Below are positions 13,006-28,000 of a stretch of 64,000 nt of DNA, one piece after another. Source of the DNA: Cryptomeria japonica. Lineage: Eukaryota; Streptophyta; Pinopsida; Cupressales; Cupressaceae. Within the stretch, counting starts at the first letter, position 1. Every line of letters begins with the position of its first letter. The DNA is taken from positions 374,653,018 through 374,717,017 of the forward strand of contig NC_081407.1 in assembly GCF_030272615.1 (NCBI RefSeq), read 5' to 3'. The notes under the pieces are model-generated. The model saw only the letters and a list, made by a program, of their open reading frames with translations. It searched no databases and was not told the DNA's origin. The translations under genes were made by a program, and so were the position numbers.

Positions 13006-16000
13006 CTGCTACCAGGAACAAAATGCATCAGATCAAGAAATAGACATGAATACCCCTATGGTATGGTTTATGTAACCTAGTCTAACTTACCTGGAAATAT
13101 CGTCCTTCTTTTTGCTAAGTTTTGAAAGTTCAACCTCTGCATCTACTTGGCCTCGAAGTAATAGGTAAGTAGAAATCTGCTCATTTACAATATTTACCGC
13201 ACACCCAATTGGAGGCGCATCACTTTCCCTTAGCACCTAGTAAGATACACATCAAGTACATAAGTTAGTTGGTGTTATGTACGCAGCTATTAATTCAAAA
13301 ATAAAATGTATACTATAGTAAATTAACGGCTGTGAAACAAAAGACAGACTGAAAAATGAAGGCATGTAAATGCCAAAGATGATAGTGAATTCCAGATAAC
13401 ATCATTTAACTCTAACTACATGATGTTTCTAATGCATTTTGGGGGTTTAATACAACAAAACTTGAATTTTGGTTTGGAATTTGGCTTAGAACAAAACTTA
13501 ATAAAAATGACTCACCCTCAGAAAACACAATTTGAATAAATTAAATATTTTTGTAACATGCATATGTTACTCATCAATATGATGACATAAATGGCAAATC
13601 TATATGACATAAAAATTCAAGATATTAAGCACATACGAGAAGTTTAAAATGATAAACCATAATACAGACTACCCATGGAATCCATATTGAGATGACATAA
13701 AAGTACAGAGGTCAAATCACATCAAAAGAAAAGTAAACTAGGAACATTGAAGATTTTAATGCAACACGAGAATGAAGAGAGCAACTCTGCTGGCCAGATT
13801 GGTGATTGCCTCCACTTCTGTTTTTTAATTCAACACAAGAATAAAGACTGCAACTCCACTGGCCAGATCGGTGATTGCCTCCACTTCTGTTACTAGATAG
13901 TAGATGCTAATTAATTCAATGACAAAAACCGCAAATCTGTGTCTTTGACATTAAATTTAAAATATTGAGCACACACTGGGAAAAGTATAAAATGCTTAAC
14001 AATAATACAATTACAGACTACTCTTGAAGGTCATCTTGATATGGCTTAAAACACAGGTGAAATCACACAAAAAAATTTAAAAAATAAATTCTAAATGAAT
14101 GAAGAGTCAAAGACTTCAATAGTAACCACGAGAAAAAGAAAGGATCTCCACTGGCTACAAGAATAAATAATAAGCACATATGATGGAGAGTATAAAATGC
14201 TTAAAATGTGGAGTAATCGTGGAGATCAGCTTGAGATGACTTAAAATCACAAAAGGTTACATCACAAAAAAATTAAAAATTAAATAATCCTAATTAAAAA
14301 TGACCAAAGAATCTATAATTTCAATACTGACCACAAGAAATAAACTATAAAGACAGCATCTTCAATGGCAACATTTATCTACCCAATGGAAAGTTCATAA
14401 ACACTAAAGGGTAGTCTGTAGACTCTTCCGATAAACTAGGAAGACCTGATACATGCAGGTATTAACCATTAGGGTGTTCGGTATTGGACTCGACAAAAGC
14501 TCAGAAAGCTCTTTTTTGACTTGGACCAAAATTCAGCAAAAACTACACAATTAGAAAAATAAAGTCTGTGAAATAATATTCTTAATGGTTTTTATTTCAA
14601 ATTTCAAATTCATTGTCTGTTTTATGAGATTCACAAGCCACCTGAACTTGGCCATGTCTCTAAATTGAGGTTACAGACTCACTGAGCCTGGATCAGAGTC
14701 AAATCCACAAGTCCTTGCTGAGTCTCAGACTCTCAACACAGTACTAACCATGACCCAAGTCCTTTTCTTTTGCAACTTATATATTCAGAGCTTATCTTGC
14801 CCCACCAGAAGGTTATTGAAAGCTTTATAATGATTTCCCCGGGTAAATTGTTGGGGTTAAATATTGCTGTCATATGCAGCCTTCGATTTATGGTTGGCCT
14901 TGACATCCATTGTCTTTCCAAAAATGCTTTTCAGTCAGATAGCATCTACCCAGTCAAGACTAACAATCCCTGTGCATATATGCTTATTATAGATGACAAT
15001 ACATTTAGTCTTAGGAACTTCCAAAAGAGAAACTTAGAGAAATTGGAAAAGGATTAACCAAGCTTACCTTCATTATGTTCTGTCATGCCCCGCCTAGTTT
15101 AATACAAAACACAGCACAAAAGTGAATGGCCTAAACAATAAGAAGCTTACCTGGGGTTTAAATGTAAACAATCAAATATTATCACTAGATAACTATGGGC
15201 CGACTCGGGTATTATGAAATATACAATGACAAAAAATGTAAATTCTAGGCTAGCCAACCTCACTATTGTTGAAAATGGTCATTGATGTCAAATAGACTGT
15301 CATTGATATGCAGTTCGGTCTAGGAAGATAATGAACATCATGATATACACATCAAGAAGGCTTAAGTAAAGAAGACAATCATTGTCCAAGAATGGTCGAT
15401 ATTGGTATTACAAGACAGGCAGTGAGCTACGACAAGACAAACACACAATAGTTAGAATCTATGCTAATATGAACAGCAATGTCAAATATGAATGGCAATA
15501 TATGATCGACTTCACAGCAATAAAGATCATTATGAAGTGATCCAAGACAAAGACAGACAAAGCATTGACTAACAAGAAGATTACCAAAGTCTGTGTGGAA
15601 GAGACATACGGTTTAGTTCACTATTTACAAAGAGATCGATCATGTTAAGCATGGATTTAACTAAGGCATTAACTAACAGCATATTATCAAGTGAAACAGT
15701 GTGTATGATATACACTCCTAACAAGTGCGATATCATTACATGAAAGGACACAATTAATTGGTAATGTATGTTTATTAAACAAGCATTATTATATTGAAGG
15801 TTTATTCTCTATGGCAGCGATCAAAAAAAGAAAAAGACATGTCTCTTCTAAAGAGGTATCTTTTCCAAAGGGTATGACTTGTAGAAGAAAAAGATATAAA
15901 TTGAGATAGAGAATAGGACTAAGAGAGGGTGTGTGTGGTATGTGAATAAGAAGAGAACAAAACAGATACATACACCAGATTGAACAAAAGAAGAAGGGCA

Positions 16001-19000
16001 ATCGATCAAGAGGAAGCAAGTAGCTTCAGATTTAATAATATTAACTAGTAGATTCGTATATTTACAACTACTGGGTATGATGCATAATGAATCAACCATG
16101 ATCTACTGTTTTGTCTTCAATGTAGGAATGTATGTAATTAACATATTATTGTTAATATATATTTATATATTTCTATCATTGCTATTATGATGTTGGGCAT
16201 AATAAATTATATAGTAGATTACTTAACACTTCATCCGACCAACCATCTCATTATGGAAGGTAGACTAGAATACATATAAGGGATGCAAATAGCACAAGGT
16301 TCCATTCAAGTAGAGCAACCCCGGGTGGGGCCAGGAGGCTGAATGGTGGGTGTCATTCCGTGCTCTTGGGCTTGATGAAAAAGAATAAGCTTGATGCACC
16401 TTATATGATGTTCCAGGTAACTCCATAATGGGCATAGGTTTAGGGGAAGTGTTAATGAATAACACATGCACATTATGTGATGATTAGGTCTCTCTTTACA
16501 ATATTGCTCGTTATATGTTTCTTCATCTTTTATAATGATAAATAACCTGGTTGCAGGGTCTAAGTAGAGACATAAAGGGGTAAGTTGCACTTCCTTAGTA
16601 TAATTCATACCTCAATTGGGCAAAATATAGGAATATCCGAATAGGGGGCATTACATTTTCCATGTTCTCAAGATAGAAAAAATTGCACTCCAAAAGCAGT
16701 ATTCGGCAAGTTCCAAGGGTTACCTAGGGACTAGGGATGCAGGGTCAAATTCAATGTGGCCAATTCATGAACATTCCACAACATTTTCTAACTAATCTTA
16801 AGGATGTGACATCCATTCCTAACCAAAGATGATGCACAGACCCCTAGAACATGCAGGTATTATTTTTATCCTTCTTTCATCTGCCCTATGTACCTATTTT
16901 GCTTCTTTCTTTGTTCATTTAATATAGCATTTTGCATTCCAATCATCTATCTAGTCAACCATCTTTACTAGGGTTGCCTAAACTCATATTTTCTTTCATA
17001 ATATCCTCCCACTCTAAAATATATTGTGGGGAAAGCCAAGGGCAGATAGACTTTGGTCTAATGGTCTCCAAGTTTTATTTTACATTCATCTTTCTCACCT
17101 AGCTTTTTCTGTTGCCTTAAATTAAAGATAATGGACTTAACATATCATACAACTGGGAAAAAAACTCGATCAACACATTAAAGCTTTTCAAATAATGCAA
17201 CGCTTTTCTACATCCCCACAGCATTTCTAAATATAGTTTCTACATTCTGATAATGATTTAGTATTAATGAGTCCACATTACACAACTGACCCTGACTCAT
17301 TAGAGAAAAATCCAAATATTGACAATGAGATACCTACATAAAAATTGCATTACTCGGGATTCTTATCCCAGAGCAAGATTACAAAATAAAACAAACTACT
17401 ATCACTACCTTCACTGATGCTAAGGTTGCAAGCGTGCAAATCTCTGCAGCACATTTTTCCAGTACTACAGCCACATCATCAGTTTTGCATAGAAGGAAAG
17501 CCTCTGGCCTAGAAACACATTTTTTTTTGTTAGAAGATTTTCTCTAATAATGCCTGTACTTATACTGAGCATAATCATGTAATCAAAAAATGGGTAGTGT
17601 TTGGTACAGAATTTCATGCCCTACCTTTGCTTTGGTTGTAATAGATAAGTCATACGAAGAGACCTTATTGACCTTACTGTAAGCTCAATAAGAGCCATCT
17701 GTGACTCAATATCATCATTTGTCCATTCCTGCATTGTAAGAAAATGACTATAACTTCCAATCAAACTATACATCAGAATCGATATCAAGACAACAATCAA
17801 CAGAGACAATAGTTGATCACAACTAAAAGTGTCTCTAATGACAAACATGGTAAAGCAGGTAAGGGAAAGCAAATAAACCATTAATGCAGCAACAAAAAAA
17901 TTTACATTACACACCTCCACTGCCGCAGGATAATCAGAAATCATGATTGACTCTTTTCTTGAAGCATCGCCTGGCCTTTGAGGAAGTCGTTGCCACAACT
18001 CTTCAGTAACAAAGGGCATGAATGGATGTAATAACCGCAATCCAGTATCCAAGCATATCCATAATGTATCCCTAGTAGACTGTTTTATTTCAGCAGATGT
18101 TGAGTTGTCATCTGCTGACATGGCAGGCTTAATTATCTCAATGAAAACATCACACAACTGGTATTGCCACCAAGAATAAACTGCACTTGTTGCATCAGAA
18201 AACTCGTATGCCTCCATGGCTGTGACAGTTTTTGAAATGGCTTTATTTAGAGCAGTGAGTATCCACTTGCACCCAAATGGCAGAGATCCAACATTCAAAT
18301 CTTTACAAGGCACAAAATCTTTTCCCAGGTTAAGCATTGCAAAGCGTATGGCATTCCATAGCTTATTGCACCAGTGTCGATACCCAACTACCCTTTGGAT
18401 ATCCAAGTTTATCTTATCTGACTGTACATTCAAGTTAAAGCATGCAGAACAAGTTAAAAACTACAAATTATAAGATTTTTTTTTTCTGGAACCCAAGATT
18501 AAGCATTATACCTGAGCAGTATAAGCAACAAGAGCAAAACGAAGAGCATCTGTCCCACACTCTGTTATACCATTTGGGAAGTCTTTTACTTGCCCCGCTT
18601 TTGCAATCTCAAGTTCATTGCGATCTAGATTTCCTTGCTCCAGCCTTTTATGAAGGCCCTCCAGTTTTATACCATTTATAACTTCCAAAGGATCAATAAC
18701 ATTGCCTAATGACTTGGACATTTTACGGCCATGTGCATCGCGTACCATGGGATGCAAATATACCTGTATCAGATTTTTTTTTAAAAAGGGAATAAATACA
18801 AATGTGTACATAGAAATCTAAACTGCAAAAAAACCTAGCTACAATGAGTGTGTACAAATATATACCTCAAGAATCACATATATTATATATACAATCATTG
18901 AGACTCGTTATTTGTTTCACCCTACTCTGTCAAAGCTTGAAAACTAGTGCTTTGGACCTCAGAAATCTTTGTACTGTGATCTAAAATTCCTAATGATAAA

Positions 19001-22000
19001 TGGAATTATCAATAAATAATCACTCATATAAGTGCCGAGAAAGCTACAAACATTTGAAAAAGCATCTGGTAGCCATTACACTGCTCTACTACACTTATGA
19101 TAGATCTTAAGATCTCAAAGAAACTCCCAATCTAAAGAATACAGCTACATACTGTGTGGTGGAATAGAAACATAAAACTTTGAAAGAAACACAGAGCTTT
19201 GGAAGAGAAAAAACTAACTGTACAAAACGATATAAGAAGAAAAGTGCTAACAGAGAGAAGAAGCAGTCGACACACTTGCATAATTTGGCTAATATTTGGA
19301 GCCCAAATACTACTATGAAGCCCTATCTGGGTCAGTGTCCAGGATTAAAGAGTGAAATCTCCAAACAAACATAAGGCAGTCAGTCACTCAGGATAGAGAT
19401 AATGTCAAATTTTGACCTAACCAAAGTAAGACTGTGGACTTTAGGAAAATATGTTTTCTCTACTGATATTGATGCAAAAGAAGATGTAGATGCACTAGCT
19501 GATGGAAACTGAACAAATGCAAATCCTGAAAAAAGGCATATCACAGTAAACGTTATATGGACCCATTGTTCCTGAGTAGCCAACCCAAAGATGGAAGAGG
19601 ATTCTACTCATGGCAGTTAATCTAGTTCAATAAAACCTTGAACAAGGTCAAGTGTCGGTGATGGGAGTAGCAATGACCCCAACAAAAGGAGAAAAAAATA
19701 ACACTACTCCTAATGGCTCTCAAAAGAAAGATCAAGCTCCAAATTTAAATGGGGTGAAGAGCAAGGATGGTTAAGATAATGCAATGATAAAGTGGGAAAC
19801 ATGAGCCCGCCATTCTCAGGTGACTTGCAACAAAGGTGAATACAAGAAGAAAGTAGAGTCATGAAGAAGGGGATGAAAAAGAAAGCAGGGGAATAGATAT
19901 ATAGTAGTGACAGTAAATTGGCTTCCAATTATGACACTGATCAGAAAATAGCTTTAGCAGCAGACAGAGTCTTCCAGGACTCAAGTAGTACAACAAGAGC
20001 CTCATCCACATCAGCAGATTTGCCAGCCAATAGACTAAAAAAAGATATAACGAGATAGCCAGAATGGGCACTAATAAAAAATCAAATGTATTTGCTTCAG
20101 GAAAATCCAGGCTTGATGTTAACGAAAAGAAATCTGAAATTACTTGTGCAGATCCAGATGGAGAACAGAGAACCACACAGCCTATACCATCAGCTTTGAT
20201 ATTTTTACTGGCATGATCTTAAAATACCAAGGTTATTGCATATGATTATATGATGCAGACGGAAAATAAACCTCCAAAAAAAATACTGATCAGAAAATAG
20301 CTTTACCAGCAGGAGCAATGTTGGTTTCTACGAGACAGAATTTTCCAGGATTCCAATATTACAACAAGATCCTCGCCCACATTAGTGGATTTTCTAACTG
20401 ATAGACTACAAAAGAAGGGTAAGGAGATAACAAGAATGAGCACTAATAAAGAATTGAATGTCCTTTGCTTTAGAAAACCCCACACTTTATGTTATCAAAA
20501 AGAAATCTGAAATTACACGTGCAAAGTCTGATGGGGAACAGCAAACCATTTACTGAGATGCAAGTTAAAAAGAGATCCCTCATGTGTTATAACTTATATT
20601 GCATATGAACCTAAAGAAAACATGCAAAGAATAAAAGACCATTTATGCTCAATATGAACATCTTAAACATTTGCAAGGTTGCACGGGTACGGGGGTACTT
20701 GGAGACCTCGGAGACTGGTGCTGGTACTGGTATGGCTATTTTTTCAAAATAGGAGACGTGGGTACTTGGAGACGCCAATTTATTTTAAATATAATTTAAT
20801 TTTTATAGAAATTCCAAAAATATAATGACATTGAACATTAAATATAATATAATAATTTAGTAATGGCTGTTGCAACGTTATAAGAAATACTTGTGACCTG
20901 CATTTGTTTTGAGCATTGTTTTTTTCCGTTTGTACTAAATTTTGATTAGTTTGTTGCCTGTGTTTTGTTTTTTTTTAACTTTTTAAGGTTTCCTTTTTTT
21001 TTGTTTGGCTTGGAGACGGTGGGAGACGGGCGGATATGTTAGCGGGAAGTCTCCTCTCTATGGAGACGTTTCCAACCAAGTTTCCAGTGCGGGATACGCA
21101 TCCGAGTCTCCGGTACGAGTACCCATGCAACCTTGAACATTTGTTATCATTGGTACATGAGTCTTATCAATATGCAACATAGGTGTTGGAAGATGTTTGT
21201 TACTTGCAGAGCCTTATGAGTTCATATACATAAAGTGATACTAGCTTAGGTGTCTTGGAAACTTCTTGGATGCCGTATCAAATTTTGGCTTCTTACAAAG
21301 ATGACAATGGTTTGTTAAAAAGGAGAACATGCAGAGCTATATGAACGAAATCAAATGAGATGTGCTCTTAGAAATAGAGCAGCAAATAGATTCAAAAGAT
21401 TGTACTGCAGCTAGTATGGACACAAAAGGTGAGTCTGTTGGTAAACTAGTATAGATATCTTAAATACATCTATCTAAAGAAATGCCAAGAGATATCAATT
21501 GAAACTATTGTATTTACCTTAAAATTATTTTATTTTAATTTAAATTATCTTTACTACAAACAAGAACAATTAATTTTTTTTCTTAATAATTTTTGTTAAT
21601 TTTTAAACTTCTTTATTAATGATTATTATTTAAAAAAATCATTAAAAATAAAAATTTATCATATATATTTATTTTTATTGAATTAGTTATTCTTTAATAA
21701 TAATTTTAAAAAGAATATTTGCTACATATTGTAATTATAAAATGGTAGATTTTTTTTTTAAATCTAATTTTTTATTTTTTATTTATATATTTATCTAAAA
21801 TTTATAATTTTGATAAGGGTATATTTTATTTTATATAAAATTAATATTAATATTTTGACATGTGAATGGCTGTCAAATTAAGGTAAAAGATTAAAGTTAA
21901 CATTAACACGCTCACACCATTGCACTCCACCCCTTGTTGCCATTGTATAAGGCCTCTTGGCATTAATGATACTTCACTACCGAGCAGAGAAGGGAAGCTC

Positions 22001-25000
22001 TTTCGAACCCCAAGTAGGGTTTAACTCCATTTACACTGAAGAGCCCCGGACATTCAGTGGAAGCCGCAAATTAATCCTAAATTTGAGGGTGGTAACTGAA
22101 GAATAATCAGGGATTTGGCGTAAGCATAAGTTATGTTTAAGGAAGTTGAACATGTTTTAAAGCAATTATTTCTAAACCACACCGCCAATACCCTCAGCTC
22201 TGATGTTGATACTGGCTTGACTTTAAATAAAAGGGGCCATTAAGAGTTTCACTGGAAGAAAACTAGAATTACAGTGGGCATGTCCAAGTATGACAAGCTA
22301 CTGCCGGGATATGAAACTAGAAATATCAGTATCATATCCTTCGACTTGAAGATGAAGTAACTGGATGTTGACAAGTGGACCAACCTAGCTCTACAAGGTG
22401 ACAAGGAAACTGAAGCCAAAGTTAAGTCATGTGCAGAAGTAGTTAGAATTAATGGCAAGACAGACAAAAGAAGTGCATGAAATTGAAGATGAAGAATCTG
22501 AAATAAAAAAATGCAATCATCAATTTAAAATCAACTGTATAACTTTTGTGTAACAGACAAAAAATCGATTAGAGTTTTTGTCAGATGTACCATTTTAAGT
22601 GCTAGTTAAAGTCAAAAGAATTCCAAGGTTCAAGTATCAAAAGTGCAGCCAGAATATCTTTCAAGAGTGCCTAAAGCAAGAAGCTTCATGCCTTCAACAA
22701 CCAGAAAAATTTCCTCAGGTAGAGCAGAACTAAGACTATAGAATAGCTGTTTACCAGTAGAAAGGCAAGAAGACAGCATACAAAGTTAAAATATTCTCAA
22801 TGTCCCCTGAAAAAACGATACTCCTTATTTAGGTACAGTCCACACAATGAACATGGGCATATGTTTATGAAAACAAATTTTTGAGGTGCAACATAGATCT
22901 TTTGTTTATACTTTTTGACATTTCATTAAACTATAAGGCCACCACTCATACCATTTCATAAGTGACAACTTCAGGGCAGCTTACACATTCCAGACAAGAT
23001 GAATATGTGACCTCAAATTACAAGCCAAACAAACACCAGAGGGGAAAAGACAGAAGCATTAAACATTTTTAGGTTTTAAGGCTCAACCAAATTGTATGTT
23101 ATGAACTTTAATGCTGCCTACCACAGTTCCACTTGAAGTTGCAATCTGCCCACTTGAATGACATGAAAAGAAGGGATAATGTTGAATGCAAATTACTCCA
23201 AGAGATGACATCCAGGGCCAAAAGAATGTCCATGCATATAATCCAGACAGTCAAGGAAAAAGTTTTACGAAACTTTTAAAGATGTGGTATTTTTAGGATA
23301 CTACTGAGGATTGGGTTCTTGCAGCATTTCTTACTCTCTCCTCAAGCTTCACTAATTCCTCTTGCAAGAATCTGATGCTGAAACTTACACACTGACATTT
23401 GCTAACCAGGCATTGAAAGCTGGAGTGGACATATACTTATATATTCCATTGTTTATTAATTATTTTTTTGCACATAGACAAACTTCTTGCATTATTTAAT
23501 TCCATAAACTCATTTACTTATACTCAAATATTGTTACTATGAAATTGAAACAGTTGGGACATGCCAAGGATTCCAGAATAATCTCAAGCCTACCATCTTC
23601 CACAGCTTCACAGGCTTCCCTACCCAAGTCACTTAAGTTGACAAAGCACTCTGGCTTAATCATGAGTTCCACAACATCATCGCTCCATGAACATGTCCCA
23701 AGGCACATCTCATTATCTACAGAGCTTCTGTGAAGACCCTGTATTCATTAAATAAGAAAGTTCCAACATCAAATGTATTTATAACCTTTGTGTTCCAACA
23801 GATAGTTATTACTATATATTTATTATTTAATATATAAAATTTTATATGTTTATTATTTAATATACAAGATTTCATATATTTATTATTTACATTGCAAAAA
23901 TATATAAATTAAATATTAGATTTATAATAATAATATATTTATTATTTAATGTAAAAAATTTAATATATTTCTTGTTTATATATTAAAAATATTTCAATTA
24001 AATTTTTAAACATATTTATATTATAATGTTCTAAATTTATTATACTGTATTCAAATTTAATATAACATTTTTTTTATTTTTGTGAATTTATTACTTATAT
24101 TTTATAGACAAACAAATTTATATAAAGCAAATTTAATCACAAATTTTTTTCCACATTTTTTCCTCTTGCCGAACTTTATCCAAATTTTCTTGTCGCTTAA
24201 ACACGAACTTGAACCTTGTGGCATAGGTCAAACCAGTACTACAAGCTTAACATCAATTGTCGTGAGTTGACAAACACGAAACATCTCATATGAGAATCTC
24301 TACAGCTAAATATAAAAATTAATTATTAAAAAATTCCATGCAGAATATAGCAGCAAACATTGCTTGTAAGAATGAGGGTATAACTAACAGAAATCATGTC
24401 AAATGCCATAACTACAATTCATATAGAGCACACGATGACTTCAATTTAAATTTGACCTAATTTAGCTTGTCAGAACAGAAACAAATATCAAACATGCAAT
24501 AATATTCTAAGAAACCTGTGAAGATCCCTGCACCTTAGAGGACGAAAAGCTATTCCATGCACTACCTGGTTAGATGAACCTTCAATAAACAAGTACAGAA
24601 AAATCATTTACTAGTTACTGTTAGTCTATTCCCCATATTCCACAAGATAAAGGAAAATTCCCATTTGAACTGACCTGTTTAAAGGGAACACTTCCTGTAA
24701 TCTTCATTCCTAGCATTACCATACGAGCTACCCAGAAGAAAAGAATATCATGTCCAGTTTCAAGCAGCGATGTCGGATAAAATGTCTTCATATCAGCAGT
24801 ATTTTCAGGCCAACCCATCACTGAAAAAGGGAAGAGCCCAGAAGAGAACCAAGTGTCTAGCACATCTGGGTCTTGTTCTATATGATAAACTTTTCCAGGA
24901 AATTTTGCATTTGCTTCATCCACAGCTTCTTGTTCATTTCTTCCCACTACCCAATGATCATTGTAGAACCCAAACTCTTTGTACGAATCATCCTCCAAAC

Positions 25001-28000
25001 TGGCATACCATGCTGGGACACGATGACCCCACCAGAGTTGTCTTGATATACACCAATCTCGAATGTTCCTTAACCATCTGCATGACAAACACCGCTAATA
25101 AATGAGCATAATGGAAACATATGTCTTGAAAACACAAGGTTTTGCAATAAACCAAAGGCTCAAATAAACATGATAGTAAAAGAAACCTGAACCATTCAGC
25201 TTCATACTGTTTTGGAATGATCTCAAGCCTACCATCTTCCACAGCTTCACAGGCTTCCCTACCCATATCACTGCAGTTGACAAACCACTGTGGCTTAATC
25301 ATTGGTTCCACAACATCATCACTCCGTGAACATGTGCCAAGGCGCATCTCATTATCTACAGAGCCTCTGTAAAGACCCTGTATTCATTAAATGGGAAAGT
25401 TTCAACGTGAAATGAATTTATAGCCTTTGTGTTCCAACAGATACTTATAAAATACTTTGTAAAACAATGTCTTACATTATAGTCAAGCTAATGGAAATGC
25501 AAGAAATATATGTAAGTATTAAAAAGCTTTGAATTATAGAAATTCTAAACTGTCGAGATTTTAGTTAAAAGAAATTTAAAAGGATAAAAAAATGAATGCT
25601 ATTTTGTTAGTGGCAATGAAAGAAATGCATAACTCCAGTCTTAATCCAAAAAGCCTTTCCCATAAATGAGTTAATATAAGAGGATTCAGTTGTTGCACAG
25701 CATGAAAAATAAAACTTCTGTACTGCAGACAAATATCTTATAATTTACTTTTGGATAAAATGTACACACGGAGCACCGTGGTTTTCCAATGTAACATACG
25801 CTTGTCCAAAGAAAAATGGAATGATTCAGAACCAAATTCTTGCCAATGCATGTAATTGAGAAGCCTCATGAGATGTCCACAGGTTCTCCATTAAGTACTT
25901 GGTATAATCCAGATGATTTCATGCATCCCCTTTCACAGCTTGCACCCACAAAAACAAGAACCATCTAGGTAACAGAGGGAATCTCCTCTAAAAAAAGCTA
26001 CTGAAGAAGTATTCAGAACATCAAAACCAAAATAAGATACAGATCCTCCTATGATTTTGATTATTAAGCATCCCTAATAAATCCTCATATAGCTCATAAC
26101 AGAGGTTACCACAGGCTACAGCTAAAAATAGTATGAAAGATAAATCAAGATTCAAAACCTATTAGCCTCTTCTTTCCTCTTAAGTTGAGATGAATCACAC
26201 TTGAGCACCAGTCACCATCACTTTGAAACAGAATTCCTAATTTCTTAACCACTGTTAGCATTCATTTTGAAGGATGTGTGATTTTCTGTTAAGACCTTTT
26301 ACTGATTTTTGTCCTCAAACCAAAGCAAAGCTGACAATAGGACCAAGTGCATGTCTTATGTGTATGCTCTCAATCCAATAGACACCGCATGACTCCACCT
26401 GCAAATGTCTTTTTACTGTTCATTTCTGGGTTCTTTCCTATGCACAATATGAGCTTCTGGTAGCCCTCTCTGCTCTTTCAACATCACATGAAGCAAACAA
26501 AAAGCAATAAACTCACTTTTCTTGTAGAGCATCTACCACATGCATATGCTGATGTCAAGGATATTAAATTGAGTGTTTAAAGACATCATGACTTCTAAAA
26601 ATCAAAATAAGCGATGAATAATGACCCCTCCAAGAAGGTTTTGATATTGGATTTCGATGAACATATATATCATTTTTTTCAGAGAAATAAACAGTATGAA
26701 TATTCAGAATTCTTCAGAATGTTTAGAGTTTTCTTCAGAATGTCTAGAGTTTATCTTTCAAGCTCTAGGGATTGCTTTCACAATTTATCATCTCATTTTG
26801 CCTCTTCATATATCGTGGTATCAAACAACTTGCAAGTTGTCACACACAAAGGTTTCAGGTCTCACTCAGTGAATGTAAAATGACAAGGTATCACATTCTA
26901 TTAATAAATAAAAATGCAACTGTTCCAGCAATTAAGCACTCTTCCTTGTGCAATTATTTTGATGTCAACAGCGAGATATGTGTTGTACCTCATCAATTAC
27001 TTTGACAGGAGTGAAATTAAATTTATTGTCATGCATGCCCCAACAATTTTGAGATGAATGTTATTTAAAAATAAAAATTGACCTGTTACTTGCATAGACT
27101 CAAGTTTGAAACACATTGGCAATTGTTCTCTTGTCATCAGAGGCACATGACCTGCAGATTGAGATTTACTATCTGAGAGGACGGGACCTGCAGGCCATAA
27201 ATTTGAAGAAGGTAATTGAGTACCCAATTTATAGTGAGTCCCGAGAGATGCTAGTGCTTATTTAGGGATTATCATTAGAAGGAAGGACTAAAGTAGGAGG
27301 GACACTTTCAACTTTCAAGATTTTCAAAAATTTGTATATAACATAATTGGATCTGTTTTTCAGGGATAGTTATCTTCAATCACAGGTCTAGTTATCTGCT
27401 CCCGATGGCTCTTATGAAAAACCATTGCTAGCAAAAAGAGAATTAAACATTACATGTCAATCAAGAGATGCATATGGGCAAAAGTAGCCCTACTTGACAT
27501 TTTTCATTCCCCAGAATACTCAGGACTCAGAAAAGACCCTTTGAGAGGGAAGTGGATTATTTGCCACCCACTCTCTATTTTACATGCATGCTTGTGTAAC
27601 ACCAATTATTTAGCATCCAACAGCATCCTGTCATCATTGGATTCTAGATGTTAACGTCAGGCGTTTCTCCATTTCTGGAGAAGATGCCACTTTGCCTTTG
27701 AGGACTGCCTTATTGCATTATATTACTCCAGGCTCCTCACTAGATAGCATTCTCAAAGAATTCTTCACGATCATGTGGTGATTGTTGATGCCAACAATAT
27801 TACTGATATTGACAACAGAAAAGGGTTTTTTCCTTTCCTTCTGTTCCAGTATATAATTTTAATTCCCACGTTTTGTAATTTGAATCTTTATCTCCTATTG
27901 TATCTGTTTTTTATTGAAGGGAGAAATTCCTTCACATTTATTTGCTGGTACAATTTGGCGCTGTGTTTTGAAACCCATTGACCTACTCTTCTCAATTGGA

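Noticed and set aside
17729-17914. Open frame continuing between ValRS exons 17 and 18
   Set aside because: Borders are GT and AG, the hydrophobic insert is absent from the ValRS family, and splicing joins YPAAVE to EWTND exactly as expected.
23514-23708. Duplicate exon 14 as a true alternative ValRS exon
   Set aside because: It lacks the exon's 3' end and donor and has lost conserved residues; kept as an exon fossil.
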